Shown here: in pieces, positions 23,459-30,612 of the stretch
Numbering within the stretch: position 1 is the stretch's first letter
How the letters are laid out: every line of letters starts with the position of its first letter
Position numbers and translations under genes: made by a program
Origin: W1P20-047 sp051878795
GTDB taxonomy: Bacteria > Actinomycetota > Coriobacteriia > Coriobacteriales > Eggerthellaceae
Length of the DNA: 30,612 nucleotides
Direction of reading: 5' to 3'
Assembly (NCBI GenBank): GCA_051878795.1
Contig: JBJEKU010000002.1
Location: 1-30,612, forward strand
Notes under the pieces: generated by a model
Database searches by the model: none
What the model was told of the DNA's origin: nothing
What the model saw: only the letters and a program-made list of their open reading frames with translations

Positions 23459-26101
23459 TCACTCCTCCGCAGCATACTCGTCGAAGGAACCGGCGAAGTA
23501 GTCGCGGAATACCGCATCGGCGCCTTCTTGCGTTGCGTCCAGATCGACGTCTGCCTCGATGCGGAAATCGCATTCGCGGTCTTCATCCAGGAACAGCTGG
23601 CGCACATACCAGGTATGATGGCTGCGCTCCTTCGACTCATCCACTTCGAAGTAAGCGGCAGACCGGGCATCCCCGTCGGTGAGCAATTCTTCGTGGCATT
23701 CCCAATACTCATCCAATACCCTGCGCCAGGCATTTTCGCCGTAGCCCCAATCCCCGTCCAGGGCGCCGAGTGCTTCCGCATCGTCGGCAGCCGCAAGGCG
23801 CACGCGCGCGAACAGCGCATTGCGCACGAGGACGGTAAGTCCATGGCGGTCTGCAACCACCGCATCGGGGTCCGCGGGAGGCGCCTCGGCGAAATCCTCA
23901 CCCGCGCTTTCCCATTCATCCATGAGAGAGCTGTCGATAGTGCGGATGGTCATACCCAACCAGGCCAGGATATCCTCGAAATGCTCAGTACGGTATGCCA
24001 TGGGAACGGTGCACGACATCACGCGGAAAGCCTCGGAAAGGTAGCGCAGCAGAACGCCTTCGCAGAAGGCCAGATTGTATGCAGAGATATACCCCTTGAA
24101 GGTCGCTCCGGTTTCCACCATTTCACGCAAGATGCTCTTGGGATGCAATTCGTACCCGATTGCCCACGGCACCTTCTCGCAGTAGATGGCAAGGGCATTC
24201 TGCAGCAGATCATCCAAGGGCTTGGGATAGGTCACCTCTTCGATCTTCTCCAGACGCTCTTCGTTATCAACCCCATCCGCGCGCATTTCGGCCCAGGCTT
24301 TGTTGCGCGCCTTCTTTTCCTGCACGGAAAGTATTGCACCGGGGTTTTCGAGAATCGCCTCGACCATGGAAAGCACGTCGTAGGTGAACTGCGGGCTTTC
24401 GGGGTCGAGCAGTTCCAAAGCGGCGATCATGAAGGGCGCCAGGGGCTGATACAGTGCGAAATCGCTGGGCAGCTCTTCGGTGACGAAGTAGTCGCACGTG
24501 CCGTCGTCCAGGGTCTCGAAGTCAAGGATGCCGGCGTTCAGAAGGGTATCGACCAGCTCGTTCGCCTGTTCGACCAAGTGCAGCTTCTCTTCGGGCGTTT
24601 GCAGCGACGACTCGATCAACTGCTCCAAGTGCTCCCGCACATCGCCGCCCCGTTCCAGCAGATTCAGCACCACCGCGAAGGTGATGCGAAGCCGCGGCTT
24701 CAACGCCTCCGGCTTTGCGGCGACCAGCCGGTCGAAATGGTTCTTATTCCAATTCGCCGCTCCTTCGCGCGGCTGTTTCAACTTCAACTTGCGCAGCTTC
24801 CTCTTATCGCCCGCGCATTTCAGGCGCATCTTCGCATTCTCGATTTCGTGCTCGGGCGCCTGGACGATCACTTCGCCTTCGGTATCGAAACCGCTCCTGC
24901 CCGCACGACCCGCGATCTGATGGAACTCGCGCGCATTCAGGATACGCTGCTTATGCCCGTCGTACTTGGAAAGCGCGGTGAGCAACACGGTATGAATGGG
25001 CACATTGATGCCAACGCCCAAGGTATCGGTCCCGCAGATAACGGGCAGCAATCCCTTCTGCGCGAGTTCCTCTACAAGTAGTCGATAACGCGGAAGCATA
25101 CCGGCATGGTGGACACCCACCCCCATGTTGAGCAGACGCTGCAATGTCTTTCCGAAGGCGGTGGTGAAGCCGAAGCCCTTGCACACCTGCTTTATCTGGT
25201 CGCGCTGCTCCTTGCTTGACACGCCGAAGCTCGCAAGCGCCTGGGCACTGGCTAGGGCCGCCTTCTGCGAGAAATGCACGATGTAGATAGGCGCCTTCCC
25301 CTCGCGCAGGGCAAGCTCGACGGTACCCTCCAAAGCGGTATCCACATACTCGAACTCCAGGGGAACCGGACGCGGGGCATCGGCAATAGTATCAACCGAC
25401 ATGCCTGTCAGCTCTTCCAGCTTATCGGCGATACGCGAGGTGTCGCCCAAAGTGGCGCTCATAAGCAAAAACTGCGTATTGGGCAACGTAAGCAGGGGCA
25501 CCTGCCACGCCCACCCGCGGTCGCGGTCGCCGAAGAAATGGAATTCATCCATGGCGACGGTCGCGATGTCGGCCTGCTCCCCCTCCGAAAGCGCCCTGTT
25601 CGCCAAAATCTCCGCCGTGCAGCAGATAATGGGCGCTCCGGGGTTGATGGAGGCATCTCCCGTGATCATGCCCACGTAATCCTTGCCGAACAGCCGCACC
25701 AGGTTGAAGAACTTCTCGCTCACCAACGCCTTGATAGGTGCCGTGTAATAACTGACCCCTTCACCGAGGCACATGGATTTGAAATGCAGGGCCAATGCGA
25801 CCATGGATTTACCCGATCCGGTCGGAGTGCCCAGGATAACGTGGTCGCCGCACATCAAATCGAGCACTGCTTCTTCCTGATGGAGCCAGAGCTGGAAACC
25901 CTGCTCTTCCACCCATTCCAAGAAAGTCATGAGCACGAAATCCCCATCGGCTTCCGGATGGTCTCGATACACCGCATCCGCGAGCTCGCCCAAAGGCCCG
26001 ATGGAGCCTGCAGCCTGATAGGCCTCATCGTCGGATTCGTAGTCGACGTAATCGCCGCCATCAAGGATATCCGTAGCGCGTACGCCTTCTACTTCGACCA
26101 T
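23459..26101 (-). CDS. Ski2-like DEAD/DEAH-box RNA helicase with DUF3516 domain
   Basis: The 880-residue superfamily 2 helicase has Walker A GTPTGSGKS at 91-99, motif II DEFH at 185-188, motif III SATLG near 218-222, and motif VI QIAGRAGRSGFD near 406-417. The N-terminal half is a complete ATP-driven helicase core. The C-terminal half, about residues 470-880, corresponds to the actinobacterial DUF3516 region. Proteins of this layout are annotated as Ski2/HelY-like RNA helicases; cellular role, probably RNA turnover, is inferred. ATG at 26101 follows GAGGAAGG by six bases. It is divergent from the Ppx/GppA gene and appears to be transcribed alone. No frameshift is visible over its full length. 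Confidence 0.92.
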   Translation of the reverse strand: MVEVEGVRATDILDGGDYVDYESDDEAYQAAGSIGPLGELADAVYRDHPEADGDFVLMTFLEWVEEQGFQLWLHQEEAVLDLMCGDHVILGTPTGSGKSMVALALHFKSMCLGEGVSYYTAPIKALVSEKFFNLVRLFGKDYVGMITGDASINPGAPIICCTAEILANRALSEGEQADIATVAMDEFHFFGDRDRGWAWQVPLLTLPNTQFLLMSATLGDTSRIADKLEELTGMSVDTIADAPRPVPLEFEYVDTALEGTVELALREGKAPIYIVHFSQKAALASAQALASFGVSSKEQRDQIKQVCKGFGFTTAFGKTLQRLLNMGVGVHHAGMLPRYRLLVEELAQKGLLPVICGTDTLGVGINVPIHTVLLTALSKYDGHKQRILNAREFHQIAGRAGRSGFDTEGEVIVQAPEHEIENAKMRLKCAGDKRKLRKLKLKQPREGAANWNKNHFDRLVAAKPEALKPRLRITFAVVLNLLERGGDVREHLEQLIESSLQTPEEKLHLVEQANELVDTLLNAGILDFETLDDGTCDYFVTEELPSDFALYQPLAPFMIAALELLDPESPQFTYDVLSMVEAILENPGAILSVQEKKARNKAWAEMRADGVDNEERLEKIEEVTYPKPLDDLLQNALAIYCEKVPWAIGYELHPKSILREMVETGATFKGYISAYNLAFCEGVLLRYLSEAFRVMSCTVPMAYRTEHFEDILAWLGMTIRTIDSSLMDEWESAGEDFAEAPPADPDAVVADRHGLTVLVRNALFARVRLAAADDAEALGALDGDWGYGENAWRRVLDEYWECHEELLTDGDARSAAYFEVDESKERSHHTWYVRQLFLDEDRECDFRIEADVDLDATQEGADAVFRDYFAGSFDEYAAEE

Positions 26102-26325
26102 GGAACGCCTTCCTCGCTTCCGAAACGTGAATTGGGATCATCGAACCCGCTATATGTTAGCCGATGCCGCCAGATTGATACACCTCCCCAGGTCAGGGCC
26201 TTAACGCCTTTTGCCAAGCATACCCGGGGAAGTTTACGGAATCTTGGTTTTACACAAACGCCCTGCTTACACGGAACCTCGAAAATGCCTACGGCGAGTT
26301 AACAAGAGTTGAAAAAAGGATGAAC

Positions 26326-27252
26326 ATGGAAAACTACGGCATCATCGACATGGGGTCGAACACCATCCGCATGGTCATCTATGCAGTCGATTGCAAGGGC
26401 AAGACCAAGAAGGGGGCGCGCATCTTCACCAGCCTTCTGAGCGACAAGGTTTTCGCCGGTCTGGCGGCCTACGTTGACGATGGAGTTTTCACCCAAGCGG
26501 GAATCGACAAGGCGATCAAGGTCCTGAAGGGCCACTTGAAGCGCTCGAAGTACTACAAGTGCAAGAAGATGGAAGTCATCGCCACCGCGGTGCTGCGCAA
26601 CTGCACGAATCGAGACGATGCGGTGCGCCAGATCTCCAAAGAATGCAACATCCCCATCCGTGTGCTTTCGGAATACGAGGAGGCCTATCTGGGCTTCGTG
26701 GGGGCGAGCAGCGTGGAAAGCATCGGCAACGGAACGCTTTTGGACATCGGCGGCGGATCGACCGAGCTCACCCGCGTACTGGAAGGCTATCCGCGCACCA
26801 GCGTGAGCCTTCCCCAGGGATCGCTCTCCTCATTCAGCATGTTCGTGGAAGGCGTCTTCCCCACCGAAGCGGAAATGAAGGTCATCCGTACAGAAATGCG
26901 CCGACAGTGCGAAGCGCTTCCCTCAAGCAGGATATTCCGCGCCGATTCGTTCTACGGTATCGGAGGAAGCATCCGTGGCGCCGCCAAGGTCCTGCAGCAG
27001 ATGGACAAGCTGAAGAAGCGTCCCGAACGCATCACCCACGACGATTTGTGGCGTATCTGCGATCTGAGTCTGAAGAACCCCAACGCCTTCGTACACATCG
27101 CAGCAGCCGCCGTGCCCGAGCGCATCCACACCATCGTTCCCGGCTGCCTGATCGCGCTTGAGCTGATGGAGCTGATGAACGCCAGCCATATCGAAATCTG
27201 CAAGCGCGGCCTGCGCGAAGGCTACCTATTGGAATATCTACTGAAGGGATAA
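26326..27252 (+). CDS. Ppx/GppA family exopolyphosphatase / pppGpp phosphohydrolase
   Basis: The 308-residue protein is of the ASKHA fold: DMGSNTIRMVIY (about 8-19) forms the first phosphate loop, LSEYEEAYLGF (about 126-136) the catalytic Glu region, LDIGGGSTEL (about 150-159) the second phosphate loop and GIGGSIRG (about 216-223) the adenosine-type motif. Family members split inorganic phosphate from polyphosphate or pppGpp. It lacks the C-terminal HD-like domain of the long E. coli Ppx and GppA, and is the short form common in actinobacteria. AAGGA lies five bases before ATG 26326; an ATG two codons earlier sits on that site. It converges with copZ with only 15 bases between the stops. Confidence 0.92.
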   Translation: MENYGIIDMGSNTIRMVIYAVDCKGKTKKGARIFTSLLSDKVFAGLAAYVDDGVFTQAGIDKAIKVLKGHLKRSKYYKCKKMEVIATAVLRNCTNRDDAVRQISKECNIPIRVLSEYEEAYLGFVGASSVESIGNGTLLDIGGGSTELTRVLEGYPRTSVSLPQGSLSSFSMFVEGVFPTEAEMKVIRTEMRRQCEALPSSRIFRADSFYGIGGSIRGAAKVLQQMDKLKKRPERITHDDLWRICDLSLKNPNAFVHIAAAAVPERIHTIVPGCLIALELMELMNASHIEICKRGLREGYLLEYLLKG

Positions 27253-27267
27253 GGCGTCCTCACGCGA

Positions 27268-27483
27268 TTACACGCTCGCGCCGAAACCGATCGCCTCGAC
27301 CGCAGCAACGAGCGCCTGAGCGTCGGCATTGCCCGAAACCACGGCGCTTCCATCTTCCAGGGAAACCTCCACCTTAATGACACCATCCACTGCCTCGAGC
27401 GCTTCCCTCACACGGGCGACGCACTTGGGGCAGTGCATTCCCTCGATGGCGATCCGCACATCCGGTTTGATTTCGAATAGCAT
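27268..27483 (-). CDS. copZ: Heavy-metal-associated copper chaperone (CopZ-like)
   Basis: The 71-residue protein is a single HMA domain with metal-binding G-M-H-C-P-K-C near residues 15-21 (CxxC). It begins with MLFEIKPDVRIAIEG; a stretch of open frame upstream lacks a ribosome site, whereas AAGGAA lies eight bases before ATG 27483. Copper chaperones of this type deliver Cu(I) to CopA. The common MxCxxC opening is MHCPKC here. It is the last gene of csoR-copA-copZ, 114 bases after copA, and probably shares the CsoR-controlled transcript. Specificity for copper, over another soft metal, is inferred from the operon. Confidence 0.87.
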   Translation of the reverse strand: MLFEIKPDVRIAIEGMHCPKCVARVREALEAVDGVIKVEVSLEDGSAVVSGNADAQALVAAVEAIGFGASV

Positions 27484-27597
27484 CCCCGGCTTCCTTTCTC
27501 TTCCGTCCTCTTCTTCCCCGCTGGGACTATCCCCGCAGGCACGCGATGCGTCCGCAACAAAGACATGCAGGCGCAATAACACCAACCCACCGGCATC

Positions 27598-29877
27598 CTA
27601 ACCCTTCCACCTGCTCAAACGAAGGGCATTGCACACCACGCAGATGCTCGAGCAGCTCATCGCAGCAGCCGCGATCATCGGGTTGAGCGAGATTCCAACG
27701 GGAGCGAGCACACCCGCCGCAATGGGAATGCAGATGACGTTGTAAATCAACGCCCAGAACAGGTTCTGCTTGATATTACGCAACGTCGCCCTGCTCAGGC
27801 TGATAGCTGCAGGCACATCTTCCAAATCGCTGCGTATCAATACCATATCGGCGCTTTCCATCGCAATGTCGGTACCGGCTCCGATGGCGATACCCACATC
27901 CGCCCGCGCGAGTGCAGGTGCATCGTTGATGCCATCACCCACCATGGCAACCTTCCCCCGCTGCTGCAGCTTGCGGATCTCCGCTTCCTTGTCCTGCGGC
28001 TTTACTCCGGCAAGTACCCGATCGACTTCGACCTGAGCCGCAACGGCACGCGCGGTGACCTGGTTGTCGCCCGTCAGCATGACAGTCCCTATCCCCATGT
28101 CCTTCAGCTTCGCTACCGCATGGGCACTATTGGATTTCACCACATCGGCAAGTGCGAACATGCCGGCAAAACGCCCGCCGTACGCGAAGAATAGAGGTGT
28201 CTTGCCTGCTTCGGCAAGCTTATCCGCCTGCTCTTCGAAAGAACCGATTCCGATGCCGCAATCAGCCATGAACGCCCTATTGCCGGCAAGCACTTCCGCA
28301 CCGGCAAACCGCGCCCGCAGGCCCCTTCCCTGCACCTGGGTGAAATCCTGTACCGCAAGCCTCTCGACACCTCGATTGGACGCATATTCACACAAAGCCC
28401 TACCCAAAGGATGCTCGCTTTTCGCCTCGATGGCATACGCGAGCATGAGAAGCTCTCCTTCGGCTACACCATCTGCGGCGATAGCATCGGTCACGTGCGG
28501 GGCACCCTGGGTGATAGTGCCCGTTTTATCCAAGACGACAGTGCGGATATCGTGCGCGTTTTCCAAAGCGAGCGCATCCTTGATCAGAATTCCCCGTTTC
28601 GCACCACGACCCATGCCCACCATGATGGCGGTAGGCGTTGCCAATCCCATCGCACAGGGACAGCTGACAACCAGCACCGAAATGGCATGATTGACAGCCT
28701 GGCCGATTCCGCCCCCGATGACAACCCAAACCGCAAAGACCAACGCCGCCGCAGCAATAACAGCAGGAACAAATACCGCGCTGATCTTGTCGGCAATGCG
28801 TTGAATAGGCGGCTTGGTGCCCGTCGCGCTATCGACCAGTGCGATGATCTGGGCCAACGCCGTATCCTGTCCAACCTTGCAAGCTTCCATGGTGAAATAT
28901 CCAGATGTGCATAAGCTTGCACCGGTGACGGCATCGCCTGCACTTTTATCCACGGGGACGCTCTCCCCGGTCAAGGCGGATTCATCTACTGCCGCACTAC
29001 CTTCGCACACGATGCCGTCGGCAGGAATCGCATCGCCTGAACGCACTTCCAAGACATCTCCAACCTGCAAGGATGACGCGTCCACTTCTTCGAAAACGCC
29101 GCTTTCGCTCATTCGCCGGGCAGTCTTGGGAGCCAGATCCATCAATCCCGCCACCGCATCGGTGGTACGGCTTTTCGCTCGGGCTTCAAAGTACTTTCCC
29201 AAGGTGATGAGCGCCAGAATCACACCCGCGCCCTCGAAATACAGGTCCATCATCGCCGCATGGGCGGCATCCATGTTGCCGCCTCCCAACGCAGATCCCA
29301 TCCGGTACATTCCCGCAACGCTGTACAGGGTGCTAGCGGCGGATCCCAAGGCAACAAGGGTGTCCATGGTAGGTGCCCCATGCAGAAGAGCGGTAAAGCC
29401 CACCGTGAAATACCGATAATTGACAGCGAGGATAGGAAGTAGCAGCAAGAACTCCGTCAAGGTGAGCGTCATCATGGATTCATGCCCAAGAAAACACCCG
29501 GGCAGCGGCCAACCCAGCATATGCCCCATACTCAAATAGAACAGGGGGATGGCGAATATGAAACTGACCGCGAGGCGCATCCGCATTTGCCTTGCATCTT
29601 GCAAGGCAGTACCGGTTGCGGCTTGGGGACCTTTCCCTTGCAATGCAGTCTGCTTTACGGCAACTTCAAGGGCTTGCGCCCCATAGCCCGCCTTTTCCAC
29701 GGCGGTACATACCGCAGAAAGGGTTTCCGGTACTCCATCGTATTCAAGCCGCATGCTGTTCTTCAGCAAGTTGACTGCAGCCGAAGAAACACCCGGCACA
29801 CCCGACGCCGCCTTCTCGACACGCGCGCTGCAGGCCGCGCAGGTCATGCCCGTGATGCGGAAAACCTGTGTCGTCAT
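27598..29877 (-). CDS. copA: Copper-exporting P-type ATPase
   Basis: The 759-residue P1B-type ATPase has one N-terminal HMA domain (GMTCAACS, Cys13 and Cys16). Eight membrane helices are expected. The ion-site motif is CPC at 406-408 (SCPCAMGLATP), the phosphorylation motif DKTGT at 450-454, the hinge GDGINDAPAL is near 665, and TGES is at 303-306. The CPC motif with a single CxxC domain and the CsoR and CopZ neighbours indicates Cu(I) efflux to the outside, with ATP hydrolysis in the cytoplasm. ATG at 29877 gives the standard start MTTQVFRITGM, although the ribosome site is weak. The csoR stop is 18 bases upstream, so the genes are cotranscribed. All catalytic motifs are intact. Confidence 0.95.
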   Translation of the reverse strand: MTTQVFRITGMTCAACSARVEKAASGVPGVSSAAVNLLKNSMRLEYDGVPETLSAVCTAVEKAGYGAQALEVAVKQTALQGKGPQAATGTALQDARQMRMRLAVSFIFAIPLFYLSMGHMLGWPLPGCFLGHESMMTLTLTEFLLLLPILAVNYRYFTVGFTALLHGAPTMDTLVALGSAASTLYSVAGMYRMGSALGGGNMDAAHAAMMDLYFEGAGVILALITLGKYFEARAKSRTTDAVAGLMDLAPKTARRMSESGVFEEVDASSLQVGDVLEVRSGDAIPADGIVCEGSAAVDESALTGESVPVDKSAGDAVTGASLCTSGYFTMEACKVGQDTALAQIIALVDSATGTKPPIQRIADKISAVFVPAVIAAAALVFAVWVVIGGGIGQAVNHAISVLVVSCPCAMGLATPTAIMVGMGRGAKRGILIKDALALENAHDIRTVVLDKTGTITQGAPHVTDAIAADGVAEGELLMLAYAIEAKSEHPLGRALCEYASNRGVERLAVQDFTQVQGRGLRARFAGAEVLAGNRAFMADCGIGIGSFEEQADKLAEAGKTPLFFAYGGRFAGMFALADVVKSNSAHAVAKLKDMGIGTVMLTGDNQVTARAVAAQVEVDRVLAGVKPQDKEAEIRKLQQRGKVAMVGDGINDAPALARADVGIAIGAGTDIAMESADMVLIRSDLEDVPAAISLSRATLRNIKQNLFWALIYNVICIPIAAGVLAPVGISLNPMIAAAAMSCSSICVVCNALRLSRWKG

Positions 29878-29895
29878 GTTCCCAACCCGCTTCCA

Positions 29896-30198
29896 TTACT
29901 TCATGAATCGCTTAATCAGGCCCAGGGCCTCTTCAACCACCTGGTCGTTGCCCTGACGGATCTGCTTGACCACGCAAGTCTCCATGTGGTTCTGCAAAAC
30001 CAGCTCGCTTGCCTTGCGAATGGCGCTTTCCGCTGCAGAAAGCTGCACCAGCACATCCCCGCAGTAACGGTTGTCGTCGATCATCGTTTTTATGCCATTG
30101 AGCTGACCGATCGCCCGGTTGAGACGTTTTTGCAGGTCAGCTTGGAAAGCCTCATCACGAGGCGTTTGCTTATGCCTGCACATGCATTGCCCGCTCAT
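29896..30198 (-). CDS. csoR: CsoR family copper-sensing transcriptional repressor
   Basis: The 100-residue all-helical repressor has the Cu(I) ligand set Cys46 (YCGDVL), His71 and Cys75 (NHMETC), with the C-25-H-4-C spacing typical of CsoR. The basic/hydrophobic opening of helix 1 (KRLNRAIGQLNGIKTMI) is as expected for the DUF156 family. An extra N-terminal CMC-H segment (residues 5-9) is unusual but may be unimportant. Apo-CsoR blocks transcription and Cu(I) releases it. GGGAG lies six bases before ATG 30198; a longer frame upstream has no ribosome site. It is the first gene of the copper operon, and the matching operator lies about 210 bases upstream. Confidence 0.94.
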   Translation of the reverse strand: MSGQCMCRHKQTPRDEAFQADLQKRLNRAIGQLNGIKTMIDDNRYCGDVLVQLSAAESAIRKASELVLQNHMETCVVKQIRQGNDQVVEEALGLIKRFMK

Positions 30199-30408
30199 TT
30201 GCCGCTCCCATTCTAAAAAAGGCCCATGGAACAACGGACGCAAGGCGCTTTTCTGCCGCAGCATTCCAGGAGCACCCCGTCCGAATAATCGTCGTACGCC
30301 GAATGCCGCCGAAACCAAAGGCGAAACCCTACCAGAACCAAGCGTACCCCCAGACAGAGAGGCTCCCATCCATTGCTCCCGAAATCATCTCGCTCTAAGC
30401 TGGAATAT
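30199..30408. other. Leader region of the copper operon
   Basis: About 200 bases between the CsoR box and the csoR start. The open frame here lacks a ribosome site and looks non-coding. No RNA structure was recognised by eye. Confidence 0.35.
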
Positions 30409-30425
30409 ATACCCTATGGGGGTAT
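30409..30425 (-). promoter_or_regulatory. CsoR operator / promoter of the copper operon
   Basis: The inverted repeat ATACCCTATGGGGGTAT closely matches the CsoR box form TACCC-x-x-x-GGGTA known upstream of copZA in Bacillus subtilis. On the minus strand it overlaps an AT-rich -10-like TATATA, so bound CsoR would cover the promoter. Confidence 0.85.
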
Positions 30426-30528
30426 CTTGGATACACGGGAAAACCCAATCTTCAAACAGGCTCCATCCAAGGAACGGAAGGAAAGATCCTGGCAAAGACG
30501 TTGCTGGAGAAAATCGATGAAAAGAAGA

Positions 30529-30551
30529 AAAGAGCCCCTTGCGGGACTCTT
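30529..30551 (-). terminator. Terminator of tRNA-Asn
   Basis: AAGAG-CCC and GGG-CTCTT form a stem with a GCAA loop, followed by TTTTC on the minus strand, just past the tRNA end. Confidence 0.85.
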
Positions 30552-30558
30552 AGAATTC

Positions 30559-30612
<54 letters not shown>

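Overview
The window looks like chromosomal DNA of an anaerobic, high-GC actinobacterium of the gut-type Eggerthellaceae (Coriobacteriia). This is inferred from the gene set and codon style: [FeFe]-hydrogenase with its maturases, many small flavin and iron-sulfur proteins, a DUF3516-type Ski2 helicase, an ECF transporter, and CCA-encoding tRNA genes. It has no plasmid, phage, IS or CRISPR signature and reads as ordinary chromosome rich in redox genes.

Layout. Positions 1-457 hold the 5' end of an ABC-F ATPase gene (minus). Positions 532-4063 hold an ECF transporter operon (S component fused to an ATPase, second ATPase, EcfT), all minus and preceded by a T-box leader with its own promoter and terminator. 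Then come tRNA-Val(CAC) (minus), a small two-helix membrane protein (plus), and an orphan ABC ATPase whose catalytic residues are degenerate (plus). Next are a TetR regulator (minus) and a divergent APC amino-acid permease (plus), sharing an intergenic region with ATTGATA-type repeats. Positions 8742-10075 hold a peroxidase-like AhpD-family protein followed by an ArsS-type radical SAM protein; a divergent nitroreductase follows. Positions 11288-19818 are a redox block, all minus: flavin reductase-rubredoxin fusion, HydF, HydG, hydrogenase catalytic subunit HydA, its NuoF-tail/GltD-like diaphorase partner, and a flavodoxin-family protein. An MFS exporter (plus), a methyltransferase (minus), a large helicase (minus) and a Ppx/GppA phosphatase (plus) follow. 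The window ends with a copper operon csoR-copA-copZ (minus) with a CsoR box, and the 3' part of tRNA-Asn(GTT).

The most interesting observation is that the radical SAM gene does not end at the apparent TGA stop at 8760-8762. The family tail is Cys-rich and normally reads GSSC-GG. Here the codon at that Cys is TGA, followed in frame by Gly-Gly-Ala-Thr-Thr and TAG. A hairpin at a spacing suitable for a bacterial SECIS lies just downstream. This strongly suggests a selenoprotein, paired with its peroxidase-like partner. Other points worth attention are the T-box-controlled TrpP-like ECF transporter with an S-ATPase fusion, the catalytically degenerate ABC ATPase, the hydrogenase whose partner lacks the FMN/NADH part of NuoF and carries a GltD-like module instead, and the MFS exporter with a large predicted extracellular insert before its last helix.

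How the genes work together: HydF and HydG (HydE is not in the window) would mature HydA. HydA would exchange electrons with NAD(P)H through the GltD-like partner. The rubredoxin fusion, flavodoxin, nitroreductase and peroxidase-like proteins fit an anaerobe handling redox stress. These links are inferred from adjacency and family knowledge, not shown directly.
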